A stretch of 64,000 bases of DNA from Lachnospiraceae bacterium (GCA_017469275.1 JAFUGT010000009.1:1-64000), one strand, 5' to 3'. Shown: positions 8,386-18,478, counted from the first letter of the stretch. Program-made: numbers and translations. Notes: a model not told the origin generated them from the letters alone.

Positions 8386-9444
8386 ATGAAAGAAAAGATT
8401 ACCTTTATTATAGTATTAATTACTGTTATAGGATTTCTTACCGGATGCGGGACACCCGATGAGAAAAGTGCAGATAACATCCAGACTAACAAGAAAATTA
8501 CGGTGGGTTTTTCGCAGTTAGGAGCGGAATCGGATTGGAGAGTGGCTAATACAGAATCGATTAAGAGCAGTCTGAGTTACGATAACGGGTATGTTCTGGT
8601 GTTTGATGACGCCCAGCAGAAGCAGGATAAACAGATAATGGCAATCAGAAAATTTATACAGCAGGAGGTCGACTGTATAGTTCTTGCTCCCGTGACGGAA
8701 GAGGGATGGGAAACCGTATTAACGGAAGCAAAGGATGCAGGGATTCCGGTTATTATTGTCGACAGAATGGTGAATGTGGCAGATCATGATCTTTATACCG
8801 CGTGGGTGGGATCTGATTTTGGCAGGGAAGGTAAAATTGCGTGTGAGTGGCTTAAGAAATACTGTGAAGTTAATAGTATTCCTTCAGATGATATTCATGT
8901 GCTGGATATACAAGGTACTTTGGGGGCAACGGCGCAGATAGGCAGAACTAACGGGATAGTTAAGGCTTCGGACTTGTACGGATGGGATCTGGTTGATCTG
9001 GTTCCCGCAGATTATGCTCAGACAAAGGCAAAAGAAGTTATGCAGCAAATGCTAAAGAAGCATGATAATATCAATGTAGTATATTGTGAAAATGACAATG
9101 AGGCGGTAGGGGCAATAGAGGCTCTTGAAGAAGCCGGGAAAAAAGTAGGTTCCGATATTAAGAACGGTGAGGTAATGATTATCTCTTTTGATGCTGCCCG
9201 TTCAGGTCTTTCGAAAGTATTGGAAGGAAAAATAGCACTTGATGTTGAATGTAATCCTTTACAGGGTGAAAAGATAAATGAGGTCATCAGGAAAGTGATA
9301 TCAGGTGAAGAGTTCGAAAAATATACCTATGTTGAGGAACGTGTATTTTCGGCGGTGGACCATATCGACAGAGTATCTGTAGATGGCATTTCGTATAGTG
9401 TTACAGTTCTGACCAAAGATATCTTAGATAAGAGAGAATATTAA
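8386..9444 (+). CDS. sugar-binding lipoprotein, probable sensor partner of the kinase
   Basis: About 352 residues, periplasmic-binding-protein type 1 (LacI-like fold) sugar-binding protein. The chosen start is the ATG at 8386, six bases after GGAG; it gives a clean lipoprotein signal with lipobox FLTGC. In-frame ATGs exist at 8353 and 8374. Typical motifs are VGFSQLGAESDWRVANTES, IVLAPVTEEGWE and VYCENDNEAVGA. It is paralogous to the 9620 protein but lies in the two-component operon. That arrangement resembles the known XylFII-LytS-YesN system of clostridia, where a binding-protein homologue regulates the kinase. The sensor role is therefore inference from family and position; it could also be a second binding protein for the importer. 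Confidence 0.8.
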   Translation: MKEKITFIIVLITVIGFLTGCGTPDEKSADNIQTNKKITVGFSQLGAESDWRVANTESIKSSLSYDNGYVLVFDDAQQKQDKQIMAIRKFIQQEVDCIVLAPVTEEGWETVLTEAKDAGIPVIIVDRMVNVADHDLYTAWVGSDFGREGKIACEWLKKYCEVNSIPSDDIHVLDIQGTLGATAQIGRTNGIVKASDLYGWDLVDLVPADYAQTKAKEVMQQMLKKHDNINVVYCENDNEAVGAIEALEEAGKKVGSDIKNGEVMIISFDAARSGLSKVLEGKIALDVECNPLQGEKINEVIRKVISGEEFEKYTYVEERVFSAVDHIDRVSVDGISYSVTVLTKDILDKREY

Positions 9445-9476
9445 AAAAACCAAATTTTCCGGATAAAAAAACCAAA
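9443..9476 (+). promoter_or_regulatory. direct repeats upstream of the binding-protein gene
   Basis: The twelve-base sequence AAAAAAACCAAA occurs at 9443-9454 and again at 9465-9476, exactly 22 bases apart, about two helical turns. AraC-family regulators commonly bind such same-face direct repeats, and a YesN regulator is encoded in the upstream operon. It lies 144 bases before the start at 9620. Binding is inference. Confidence 0.4.
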
Positions 9477-9619
9477 AACATTTCATAAAATTAATCCATT
9501 AGTAAATATTTCAACAAAATGCAAAGGATATTCTGTATTAATTATTATGATCTTTTGCTACAATCGGTTCATCGGTAAACGAAAACCAAATATTTAAGAA
9601 AAATGGAGGGTAAAGTCTT

Positions 9620-10624
9620 ATGAGAAAATTTGGTAAAAGAATATTGGCTACTATTATTGCCGCAACAATGATGGCAGGCCTCGTTGGATGTGGTGGCGGA
9701 GCAGCAGGTGGAGATTCTGATAGCGGATCTTCAAGCTCAAGCGGTGGAACGATCAAGGTTGGTATCATTAACAATGACCCTAATGAGTCAGGATACCGTA
9801 CAGCAAATGACAAAGACCTTAAGGAAATGTTCTCGGCAGCAAATGGTTATGAAGCATCATTTGCATACAGCCTTAAGAACGATGAGCAGATAACAGCAGC
9901 TCAGAAGTTCATCCAGGACGGAGTTGATTATCTTTTACTTTCAGCAGCTGATACAGCAGGCTGGGACAGTGTTTTGAAGGATGCACAGGATGCAGGAATC
10001 AGAGTTATTCTTTTCGACCGTACAATCGATGCAGATCCAAGCCTTTATGAAGCTTCAATCGTATCTGATATGGCAAAAGAGGGCGAGACAGCAGCTAACT
10101 GGTTAAAGGATCAGAACTTAAGCGAGTACAACATCATTCACCTTCAGGGTGTTATGGGATCAGCAGCTCAGCAGGGAAGAACCGGAGCTCTTGATGATCT
10201 TGCAAAAGCTAATGGTTGGAACATTGTTACACAGCAGACAGCAGAGTGGAATGCAGAGAAGGCACAGCAGATCGTTCAGTCAGTTATCGATTCAGGTGAG
10301 AAGTTCAACGTAATCTACGCAGAGAATGATGATATGGCTAAAGGTGCTGTTGAGGCTCTTGACAAAGCTAACATCTCTCACGGTGTAGGCAAAGACGTAG
10401 TAGTAATGGGATTTGACTGTAACAAGTGGGCACTTGAAGAGCTCCTTGCTCAGAACTGGAACTATGATGGACAGTGTAATCCATTCCAGGCTAAGTATAT
10501 TGACGAAGTTATCAAGACTCTTGAGTCTGGCGGAACTCCTTCAGAGAAGACAATCATCATGGATGAGAAGGGCTTTGACGCATCAACCATTACACAGGAC
10601 GATGTAGATAAATACGGAATCTAA
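9620..10624 (+). CDS. ytfQ: sugar ABC transporter substrate-binding lipoprotein (YtfQ-like)
   Basis: 334 residues. A signal with lipobox AGLVGC is followed by a Gly/Ser-rich linker and a type 1 sugar-binding fold with VGIINNDPNESGYRTANDKD, DYLLLSAADTAGWDSVL, VILFDRTID and NVIYAENDDMAKGAVEAL. The family includes YtfQ, which binds galactofuranose in Escherichia coli; the actual sugar here is unknown. GGAGG lies ahead of the ATG. A strong hairpin follows the stop, before the ATPase gene, which should leave the binding protein transcript in excess over the membrane components. Confidence 0.88.
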   Translation: MRKFGKRILATIIAATMMAGLVGCGGGAAGGDSDSGSSSSSGGTIKVGIINNDPNESGYRTANDKDLKEMFSAANGYEASFAYSLKNDEQITAAQKFIQDGVDYLLLSAADTAGWDSVLKDAQDAGIRVILFDRTIDADPSLYEASIVSDMAKEGETAANWLKDQNLSEYNIIHLQGVMGSAAQQGRTGALDDLAKANGWNIVTQQTAEWNAEKAQQIVQSVIDSGEKFNVIYAENDDMAKGAVEALDKANISHGVGKDVVVMGFDCNKWALEELLAQNWNYDGQCNPFQAKYIDEVIKTLESGGTPSEKTIIMDEKGFDASTITQDDVDKYGI

Positions 10625-10642
10625 TTAAGTAATGTAATGAAG

Positions 10643-10680
10643 ACGGTGCAGCGTATATACAAAGTATGCTGCACCGTTTT
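10643..10680 (+). terminator. partial terminator or processing hairpin after ytfQ
   Basis: ACGGTGCAGC pairs perfectly with GCTGCACCGT around a 15-base loop and is followed by TTTTG. It sits between the binding-protein gene and the ATPase gene, a usual place for attenuation or mRNA stabilisation in binding-protein-dependent importers. Confidence 0.75.
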
Positions 10681-10726
10681 GTAAGTTAAGAAAGCTTTTT
10701 GGACAATGAAAGAGAGAGGTGAAACT

Positions 10727-12247
10727 GTGAAAGAGAATGCGGTTTTAGAACTACATAATATTAATAAGAGCTTTCCCGGTGTTCGTGCTTTACAAGGTGT
10801 TGATTTCACTCTTAGAGAAGGTGAAATACATGCGTTGATGGGTGAAAATGGAGCGGGAAAATCTACACTCATCAAAGTGATAACCGGTGTATATGAAAAA
10901 GAGGACGGAGAGATTTATCTTGCCGGTAACGAGGGAACAGTTAACATACATTCTCCGCAGGATGCACAGGACTTAGGTATCAGTACGGTTTATCAGGAGA
11001 TTACGTTATGTCCTAATCTTACGGTGGCAGAGAATATGTATATCGGAAGAACTAAGAGTGTGATGCAGAACTGGAAGAAGATGAATGAGGATGCGGATAA
11101 GATTCTTGCATCTCTGGATATTCCGGCTAAAGCATCTCAACAGTTAGCCAGCTGCTCACTTGCGGTACAGCAGATGGTGGCTATAGCGAGAGCGGTAGAT
11201 ATGGAATGTAAGGTTCTTATACTTGATGAGCCTACATCATCCCTTGATGATAACGAGGTTCAGAAATTGTTTGGACTTATGAGAGATCTTAAGAAAAAGG
11301 GTGTAGGTATTATCTTCGTAACCCACTTCTTAGACCAGGTATATGAGGTTTGTGATCGGATTACTGTTCTGCGAGATGGTAAACTTGTAGGAGAATATGA
11401 GATTGCGGATCTTCCGAGAGTGGAATTGGTATCAAAGATGCTTGGTAAAGAGCTTGATGATCTTTCAGATATCAAAGGTGAAGTATCAAATGAAGATGAC
11501 ACTGATAAAGCTGAGAAGGTATTTGAAGCTGAAGGACTTCAAAGTGATGCGGGAATCAAGCCGTTTGATTTCTATATTAGAAAAGGTGAGGTTAACGGTT
11601 TTACCGGACTTTTAGGTTCAGGAAGAAGCGAGTGTGTACGCGCAATCTTCGGAGCAGACAGAGTTATCGGAGGAACAGTTAAGAAGAATGGTAAGGTCGT
11701 TAAGATATCCAAGCCTATAGATGCCATGCGTGAGGGAATAGCATATCTTCCTGAGGACAGAAAGGTTGATGGTATTGTTGGAGACCTTTCGGTAAGGGAT
11801 AACATTATTCTTGCAGCCCAGGTTCTAAGAGGATTTTTCAAGCCTATTTCCAAAGCTAAAGCATACAAATTGGCAGATGAATATATCGACCTTTTGGATA
11901 TCAAGACCGCTTCGGCAGATACCCCTATCAAGTCTTTGTCAGGTGGTAATCAGCAGAAGGTTATTCTTGCAAGATGGCTTCTGATGCATCCGGAATATCT
12001 TATTTTGGATGAGCCTACAAGAGGTATTGATGTAGGAACGAAGGTTGATATACAGAAGCTTGTGTTGAAACTTGCATCTGAGGGAATGAGTGTAACATTT
12101 ATTTCTTCGGAGACAGATGAAATGTTAAGAACATGTTCAAGACTTGTAGTAATGAGAGACCGCAAGGTCGTTGGAGAATTAAAGGGTGAGGAACTTACCC
12201 AGAGCGGAATTATGAAGACTATCGCAGGAGGTGAAAGCAATGAGTAA
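10727..12247 (+). CDS. ytfR: sugar ABC transporter double ATPase (YtfR/RbsA type)
   Basis: About 506 residues with two tandem nucleotide-binding domains. The first has Walker A GENGAGKST (residues 39-47) and Walker B KVLILDEPTSSLD, with a degenerate signature (SLAVQQ). The second has the degenerate P-loop typical of RbsA-type proteins (LLGSGRSE), signature LSGGNQQ and Walker B YLILDEPTRGID. I chose the GTG at 10727, five to six bases after AGAGAGGTG; an upstream in-frame ATG at 10706 has no clear ribosome binding site. It powers the permeases encoded next and overlaps the start of the first by eight bases. Confidence 0.9.
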   Translation: MKENAVLELHNINKSFPGVRALQGVDFTLREGEIHALMGENGAGKSTLIKVITGVYEKEDGEIYLAGNEGTVNIHSPQDAQDLGISTVYQEITLCPNLTVAENMYIGRTKSVMQNWKKMNEDADKILASLDIPAKASQQLASCSLAVQQMVAIARAVDMECKVLILDEPTSSLDDNEVQKLFGLMRDLKKKGVGIIFVTHFLDQVYEVCDRITVLRDGKLVGEYEIADLPRVELVSKMLGKELDDLSDIKGEVSNEDDTDKAEKVFEAEGLQSDAGIKPFDFYIRKGEVNGFTGLLGSGRSECVRAIFGADRVIGGTVKKNGKVVKISKPIDAMREGIAYLPEDRKVDGIVGDLSVRDNIILAAQVLRGFFKPISKAKAYKLADEYIDLLDIKTASADTPIKSLSGGNQQKVILARWLLMHPEYLILDEPTRGIDVGTKVDIQKLVLKLASEGMSVTFISSETDEMLRTCSRLVVMRDRKVVGELKGEELTQSGIMKTIAGGESNE

Positions 12248-13298
12248 AGGAAAGGGAACATTTAATAAACAATTATTGATTCCTATAGCTGCACTTGTGG
12301 CACTGGCATTGTTTAACCTTATCAAAGATCCTTCATTTTTCAAGATTGCTCTTGGGGAGAACAGTGCAGGTGATCCGGTACTTTCCGGTTATCTTATAAC
12401 AATACTTGACTATGGTTCAGAGCTTGCAATTCTCGCAATTGGAATGACGCTTGTAACTGCTGCTTCCGGCGGACAGGATATCAGCGTGGGAGCTGCTATA
12501 GCGATTGCAGGAAGTGTTATACTTAGAGTATTATGTGGAACCAATTCAAGACCTGAAGAATTACAGGCTCCGGTAATAGTTGCGTTTTTGGTAGCATGCC
12601 TGGTTGCCATGTTGTTCGGCGCATTTAACGGTATATTGGTCGCATATTTTAAGATACAACCAATGGTTGCAACGTTGATTCTTTTTACGGCAGGGCGTTC
12701 GATTGCGGCATGGATCAACAACAATGAGTTGCCTATTATTTCAGAGCCTTCATTTGGATACTATGGCGGATATATTCCGGGAGTTCCGATTCCCACACCA
12801 TTCTTCATTGCAATGATCTGTGTTGTGGTGATCATGTTGGTTTTGAAGTTTACTACACTGGGGCTATACACTCAGGCAGTTGGTATTAACGGAAGCTCTT
12901 CAAGACTTAACGGTATCAACCCTCAGTTTATCAAATTCCTTACATTTGTTATATTAGGACTTTGTGTGGCAGTTGCAGGACTGATCAAAGTAAGCCGCCT
13001 TTCTACAATCAATTATTCGGTTATAGCAAAGGATATTGAGATGGATGCGATCCTTGCGGTTGCTCTTGGAGGTAATTCCTTAAGCGGTGGTAAATTCAAT
13101 ATGACTGCTTCTATTCTTGGTGCATATGTTATTCAGTTTCTGACTACAACACTTTACAAGATGAACGTCCAGTCAGATGCATTATCGGCATATAAGGCTG
13201 TTGTGGTAATCATTCTTGTAGTACTTAGTACTCCGATTGTCAGAAAGAAACTGTCGCAGTTGGGAGCTATGATACTTCCAAAGAAGAAGGAGGCATAA
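12240..13298 (+). CDS. ytfT: sugar ABC transporter permease (YtfT-like)
   Basis: About 352 residues, a BPD_transp_2 family permease with eight to ten membrane segments and the characteristic GGQDISVGAAIAIAGSV and VALGGNSLSGGKFN motifs. The ATG at 12240 follows GGAGGTG by six bases and overlaps the ATPase stop codon (ATGAGTAA); an in-frame GTG at 12231 is less likely. It forms a heterodimer with the next permease in this importer class. Confidence 0.9.
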   Translation: MSKGKGTFNKQLLIPIAALVALALFNLIKDPSFFKIALGENSAGDPVLSGYLITILDYGSELAILAIGMTLVTAASGGQDISVGAAIAIAGSVILRVLCGTNSRPEELQAPVIVAFLVACLVAMLFGAFNGILVAYFKIQPMVATLILFTAGRSIAAWINNNELPIISEPSFGYYGGYIPGVPIPTPFFIAMICVVVIMLVLKFTTLGLYTQAVGINGSSSRLNGINPQFIKFLTFVILGLCVAVAGLIKVSRLSTINYSVIAKDIEMDAILAVALGGNSLSGGKFNMTASILGAYVIQFLTTTLYKMNVQSDALSAYKAVVVIILVVLSTPIVRKKLSQLGAMILPKKKEA

Positions 13299-13299
13299 T

Positions 13300-14361
13300 A
13301 TGGGTTCAGCAGATAACAAGAAAAATTCAGGCAATAAATTTATGCAATGGTTTGGAAGTACAAGTGACACTAATCTTCTTCTTACGATAACAATAGTTGT
13401 ATTTTTCATTATGTATATTGGTGCTATAGCATTTCAGGGACAGGGATTTTTGAAGCCTCAGACATTCTTCAATATCTTAAATGCCAATGCTGCACTTATC
13501 ATTACATCCTGTGGAATGAGTATCGTAATGATATGCGGCGGAATTGATATCTCTGTGGGTGGTGTTGTTGCCTTAGTCAGCATGTCCTGTGCAGTATATC
13601 TTGATTTCCATGGTGGAAGTATCGCGGGCGCCATCGGAATTGCACTTCTTATCGGATTGGCTTTCGGTCTTGTTCAGGGATTTTTGGTTGCCTATCTCGA
13701 TATTCAGCCGTTCATAGTAACTCTTGCGGGAATGTTCTTTGCAAGAGGCATGACGACAATAGTACATACGGCACCATTTAATGTTGAGAATGAAGCATTT
13801 GTAAAACTCAAAGATACCAGAGTTGTGGTTCCCGGATTCGGTTCGGTCAACAAACTCGGAAACTACGTTAATGCCTATGTTGAGATTGGTGTTATCGTGG
13901 CATTGTTAGTAGTTATAATTCTCTTTGTAACTCTTCGCTGGACTAAACTTGGAAGGAGTTTCTATGCAGTGGGCGGTAACAGTCAGAGTGCGCTTATGTT
14001 AGGTATCAATGTTAAGAGAACAAGATTCCTTTCACATTTAATCTGCGGATTATTGGCAGGTGTTGCAGGATTTGTATATTTCATGCATGTTGGTTCGGGT
14101 TCCGCATCTCATGCGATGGGTATGGAAATGAACGCGATTGCTTCATCAATCATCGGTGGAACAATGCTTACGGGTGGTGTTGGTAATATTATCGGTACCC
14201 TGTTCGGTGTGCTTTCACTTGCAACAATTCAGAATATCGTTTCTTCGGCAGGTATTGATCAGGCTTGGTGGACAGGAATCACAATAGCTGCAATGCTTTG
14301 TCTGTTCCTGGTAATCCAGAGTGTGGTTATGGCTAAGAAAAAGAAATTGTTAACAAAGTAG
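13300..14361 (+). CDS. yjfF: sugar ABC transporter permease (YjfF-like)
   Basis: 353 residues, second permease of the pair, with membrane segments throughout, GGIDISVGGVVALVSMS and SSIIGGTMLTGGVGNIIGT. A GGAGG lies in the end of the previous gene, and the intergenic gap is one base. Together with the products of 9620-13298 it completes a ytfQRT-yjfF-like importer. A terminator follows directly. Confidence 0.9.
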   Translation: MGSADNKKNSGNKFMQWFGSTSDTNLLLTITIVVFFIMYIGAIAFQGQGFLKPQTFFNILNANAALIITSCGMSIVMICGGIDISVGGVVALVSMSCAVYLDFHGGSIAGAIGIALLIGLAFGLVQGFLVAYLDIQPFIVTLAGMFFARGMTTIVHTAPFNVENEAFVKLKDTRVVVPGFGSVNKLGNYVNAYVEIGVIVALLVVIILFVTLRWTKLGRSFYAVGGNSQSALMLGINVKRTRFLSHLICGLLAGVAGFVYFMHVGSGSASHAMGMEMNAIASSIIGGTMLTGGVGNIIGTLFGVLSLATIQNIVSSAGIDQAWWTGITIAAMLCLFLVIQSVVMAKKKKLLTK

Positions 14362-14773
14362 TATGTGATATTTCCTGATATGATACATACCAAGGGGATC
14401 CGGCAGATAGAAATGGGGGGCTGCCGGGTCTTTTTGGTGTACATGATTTTTAATATGGTATTTGTGAACTGGATTTCTGAATTTCATCCAATTCCATCAT
14501 TACTTCTGTTTCGGTCATATACAAATGGTTCATCAGTGCTTTGGAACATGCCCAATAATTCTTCTAATATGTTATAGTCTTTAATTTGTTGATTAATCTG
14601 ACAAAAATTACGGCTTTTTGGTTATGGTAAGAAAGTGGTAAATTTACATTGTAAAATAGGATTCTTTCGGTTACAATAATATTCTAGTACAATTATTGTT
14701 TTATCATATATCACAAATTGTAAATGTCACTTTGATTTTAACTGTAATAAACGCGATTTAGGAGGCGGATTCC
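14362..14773. other. intergenic region with terminator and palindrome
   Basis: No supportable gene. It contains the terminator of the sugar operon and, at 14673-14699, a perfect inverted repeat ACAATAAT/ATTATTGT with an 11-base spacer. The repeat lies about 75 bases before the AAA ATPase start and may be an operator. The stretch between (14440-14670) shows nothing I can name. Confidence 0.5.
14397..14435 (+). terminator. terminator of the sugar ABC operon
   Basis: GATCCGGCAG pairs with CTGCCGGGTC (ten pairs, one G-T) around a 14-base loop and runs into TTTTT. Confidence 0.85.
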
Positions 14774-16378
14774 ATGAGTTATAATGAAAGAAAGCTGCCA
14801 ATTGGAATACAGAGCTTTGAAAAGCTAAGAGAGGAAGGCTTTCTCTATGTGGATAAAACAGAATATGTATATCGACTTGCACATAGTGGGATTCCATATT
14901 TTTTAAGCCGTCCAAGAAGATTTGGAAAGAGTCTGTTGCTCTCTACTTTGAAGGCATATTGGGAAGGGAAAAAAGAGCTTTTTACAGGGCTTGCCATAGA
15001 GAAGTTAGAGGAGGACAATGATAAGGCGTGGCAGTCGTACCCGATATTCTATTTTGATTTTAACAGGGGTGGATATCAGGAAAAGGGTAATCTTGAGAAG
15101 GTTCTGGAAGCACATCTAAGTGAATGGGAAAAAATCTATGGATGTGATGGATTAGAAGAAGATAAGAATGATGGGGAAAATGACAGTCTGCTGGAAATTA
15201 GATTTCAGAGGTTGATTGTTAATGCATCAGGAAGTACCGGAAAAAAGTGTGTAGTGTTAGTAGATGAGTATGACAAGCCTTTGCTTGATATATTCGAAAA
15301 TGAAACATTGGTAGAACATAATCGGGCTGTATTCAAGGGCTTTTTTAGTACATTGAAGAGCTTTGATGCATATTTACAGTCTGTGTTTATAACCGGTGTT
15401 ACCAAGTTCAATAAGGTAAGTATATTCAGTGATCTGAATCAGTTGGATGATATTACATTTGATAACGCTTATGCCGGAATTTGCGGAATTACGGAAAATG
15501 AACTGAAGGAGTATTTCATGCCAGAAATTGAAGATATGGCAGAAGATAATGAGATGACAGTTGAAGAGTGCTTTGATAAGATGAAAAGCACTTATGATGG
15601 GTATAGTTTCAGCAGTAAAATGGTCGGAGTATATAATCCCTATAGTCTGCTTAGAGCATTTAACAAAAAACAATTCGGCTCATATTGGTTTGAGACGGGA
15701 ACGCCTACATTTCTTTTGAAGAGAATCAAGAGAATGAATTTAGATGTTAAGCAGTTCAGTGATGGTACACTTTCTATTACGGAAAGAACTATTTCGGATT
15801 ATCGGGCAGATAACAATGATCCGGTTCCTTTGCTTTATCAAACAGGATATCTTACAATTAAGAACTATAATAAAAATAGAGACAGTTATAATATTGCTTT
15901 TCCTAATGATGAGGTCAGGTATGGCTTTCTTGAGAATCTGATGCAGGAGTATTCAAAAGATTCGGGAGCAGGATCCGGAAAAGATATACTTTCAATCGAT
16001 GACTGTATCGAGGATGGTAACCTTGAGGGGTTGAAGAACTCTATCACAGCACTCTTTGCCAGTATTCCTTATACATCTGAGAATGTGGTATTTGAACATT
16101 ATTTTCAGACTGTTCTCTATATTCTTTTTCAACTGTTAGGGAAATATGTCGTCTGTGAAATGCACACCTACACAGGCAGAGTGGACTGTATTCTGGAAAC
16201 AGATAATTATGTGTATATCTTTGAGTTTAAGAGAGATAAGAGCGCAGATGAAGCTCTTGCTCAGATAGAAGACATGAATTATGCTCTTCCCTATGTGGCG
16301 GATAAAAGGACGCTGTATAAGGTGGGAGTTAATTTTGATTCGGAGACGAGGATGCTTACGGAGTGGAAGGTGATATAA
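14774..16378 (+). CDS. AAA ATPase with C-terminal PD-(D/E)XK nuclease-like domain
   Basis: 534 residues. The N-terminal half is the AAA-ATPase-like domain (PF09820 type) with LPIGIQSFEKLREEGFLYVDKT, a P-loop variant RPRRFGKSLLLST and Walker B CVVLVDEYDKPLL. The C-terminus carries the PD-(D/E)XK core (VDCILETDNYVYIFEFKRDK, with conserved D, E and K). Such proteins are abundant and strain-variable in Clostridia and Bacteroidetes, often in defence or mobile neighbourhoods, but no function is established. AGGAGG precedes the ATG. The next gene is a GmrSD-like nuclease, so this small stretch looks like an accessory or defence cargo inserted between housekeeping loci (inference). Confidence 0.85.
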   Translation: MSYNERKLPIGIQSFEKLREEGFLYVDKTEYVYRLAHSGIPYFLSRPRRFGKSLLLSTLKAYWEGKKELFTGLAIEKLEEDNDKAWQSYPIFYFDFNRGGYQEKGNLEKVLEAHLSEWEKIYGCDGLEEDKNDGENDSLLEIRFQRLIVNASGSTGKKCVVLVDEYDKPLLDIFENETLVEHNRAVFKGFFSTLKSFDAYLQSVFITGVTKFNKVSIFSDLNQLDDITFDNAYAGICGITENELKEYFMPEIEDMAEDNEMTVEECFDKMKSTYDGYSFSSKMVGVYNPYSLLRAFNKKQFGSYWFETGTPTFLLKRIKRMNLDVKQFSDGTLSITERTISDYRADNNDPVPLLYQTGYLTIKNYNKNRDSYNIAFPNDEVRYGFLENLMQEYSKDSGAGSGKDILSIDDCIEDGNLEGLKNSITALFASIPYTSENVVFEHYFQTVLYILFQLLGKYVVCEMHTYTGRVDCILETDNYVYIFEFKRDKSADEALAQIEDMNYALPYVADKRTLYKVGVNFDSETRMLTEWKVI

Positions 16379-16493
16379 GCATATGCTGTTAGTATGGCTT
16401 ACAGGGTTAATTATTCAACAAGCGGATTAGATTAAAATATTAAAACAGTAGAATTATGTCAAATGAGAAGTAAATATACAGGAGGATAAGATT

Positions 16494-18338
16494 TTGATTA
16501 AAGATGTGAATCAAATTACGGTATCTAATATATTTTCGCTTAATAGCAACAATGTTTATCAAATTCCTAAATATCAAAGGGCATATACGTGGGGCAAAGG
16601 GGAGTGGGATAATTTATTTGAAGATATTATGGACAATGATAAAGGGTATTTTTTAGGATCCTATATTTGTGTTAATAATACTTCTTTTATGGAAAATAGG
16701 TAGGAAATTATTGATGGACAACAACGATTTACAACATTGTTAATTTTTTTGACAGCTCTTTACTCGAAGCTTAATGAATTTATAGCTGAGTTAAATGACG
16801 ATGATAAAACTGATTTAAATAATCTTCGTAGTGAGATTGCTGTTAGAAAAAGAATAAATAATTCTAATGGAAGAAGCACAACAATATATGAACAAAGATT
16901 ATTTCCACAAAAACAAAATAAAAATGACATGGATTTTGCTTTTCTTCTCAGTGATTGCAAAGTGATAGATAAGCATTATGATAGACCTGATAATTATGGT
17001 TACAGAAGAATATCAAAAGCATTCCAACATTTTAACATTCTGATAAAAAATGAAATAGAAATCAAAAAGGAGAACGGAGACGACGCAGTTGCCGTTTTGT
17101 TTAATATAGTTAATAAGGTTGAAAATGCTGTTTTGGTGGGTATTGAGGTAGATTCAAATAAAGATGCATATATGCTTTTTGAATCGCTTAATGATAGAGG
17201 AGTACCATTATCTGCCATTGATTTAATAAAAAATTCCCTTATAGCAAAGGCATTGACAGATGAGGAAGCAGAAGCGAGTTACAGCAAATGGAAACAGATT
17301 CTAAACTATATAGGCGAGGAGGATTATTCTGTACAAGAAAGGTTTTTCAGACAATATTATAATGCGTTTAGATATGAATTAAATGAACAATTTCCTTCGG
17401 AAGTAAAAAGAAAGTATTATTATGGTGCCCTTGCTACAAAGACAACTATGCTGGATATTTATGATAAATTGATAAAAGATAATGCTGATGGCTTGCTGAG
17501 TGATCTGCTTATTAAAGCGAGGGAATATTCTATTATTATTAATAAAAGTTCAGCGGAAAAAAGATGTTATACTAATACATTGATTGATTTGGAGCGTATA
17601 TCCGGAGCACCATCGTATATATTGCTATTATATCTATTTTCACAAAGAGAAAATCTAATGTTAGAAGATGTAGATATTGATGAAATTGTAAAGAAATTAA
17701 TTGTTTTCTTTGTCAGAAGAAATGTTACTGACATCCCAGGGACTAGAAAACTGAACTCGCTGTTTATGGACATGGTAGGAGACATACGTGAATTGGTTGG
17801 GATTTCTGTAATTAAAACTATAGTTGAAAGATTAAGGGCAGAATCTGCTGATGATTTATATTTTGAAGAAAAACTTCGTGGATCTATATATAGCGATAAT
17901 CCTGATGCTACAAGATTTATACTATGTGATATTGAAGCAAGAAATCAAACTAAAGAAATATATACGGATTTGTGGTCGAGGGACGCAAAAGGGAAATATA
18001 TATGGACGATAGAACATGTTTTCCCTGAAGGAGATAATATTCCTGAAGAGTGGATACAGATGATTGCTTCTGGTGATGCAGATTTGGCTAAAGATTATCT
18101 TCAGAAATACACACATAAATTGGGAAATCTAACTATTACAGGATATAATTCTAATTTGTCAAATAAATCATTTGAGGAAAAGAAAAATCGTACATCAAAG
18201 GAAAATAAGAAAATTGGATATCGAAATGGATTATTTCTTAACGATGATATTGTAAATGAGGAGGAATGGACGATAGATAAAATCAAAAGTCGAACAGATA
18301 AATTGGTAGATATAGCATTAGATTTGTATAAGTTGTAA
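16494..18338 (+). pseudogene. DUF262/DUF1524 (GmrSD-like) nuclease gene interrupted by an amber codon
   Basis: Read through one in-frame TAG at 16701-16703, this is a 614-codon gene. The first 69 codons (TTG start eight bases after GGAGG) give the DUF262 N-terminus with QIPKYQRAYTWGKGEWDNL. Right after the TAG the same frame continues EIIDGQQRFTTL, the hallmark DUF262 motif. The C-terminus has the DUF1524 HNH nuclease signature (WTIEHVFPEG, HKLGNLTITGYNSNLSNKSFEEKK). The family includes type IV restriction enzymes that cut modified phage DNA. No other stop or frameshift is seen, so this is either a recent nonsense mutation, a sequencing error, or readthrough. Other genes here use TAG as a normal stop. 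Confidence 0.85.
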
Positions 18339-18397
18339 AAATTATGAGAATATTTAGAATGTATGCTGCTGATCAACTGAGTCTTCAAATTGATATC

Positions 18398-18426
18398 TTG
18401 ACATATGTAAGGACGTTCTTTATGAT
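18398..18426 (+). promoter_or_regulatory. promoter of the carboxyltransferase gene
   Basis: TTGACA at 18398-18403 and TATGAT at 18421-18426, spaced by 17 bases, about 50 bases before the coding start. Close to the sigma-A consensus. Confidence 0.65.
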
Positions 18427-18478
18427 GTGAATATGCGCATAAACATATTATTATTTAGTAATTTCAGGAGGACCTGTA

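Noticed and set aside
16494..18338. Recoding of TAG as a sense codon in this organism
   Set aside because: Several intact genes here (for example the one ending at 37487) end in TAG, so the interrupted nuclease is a local event.
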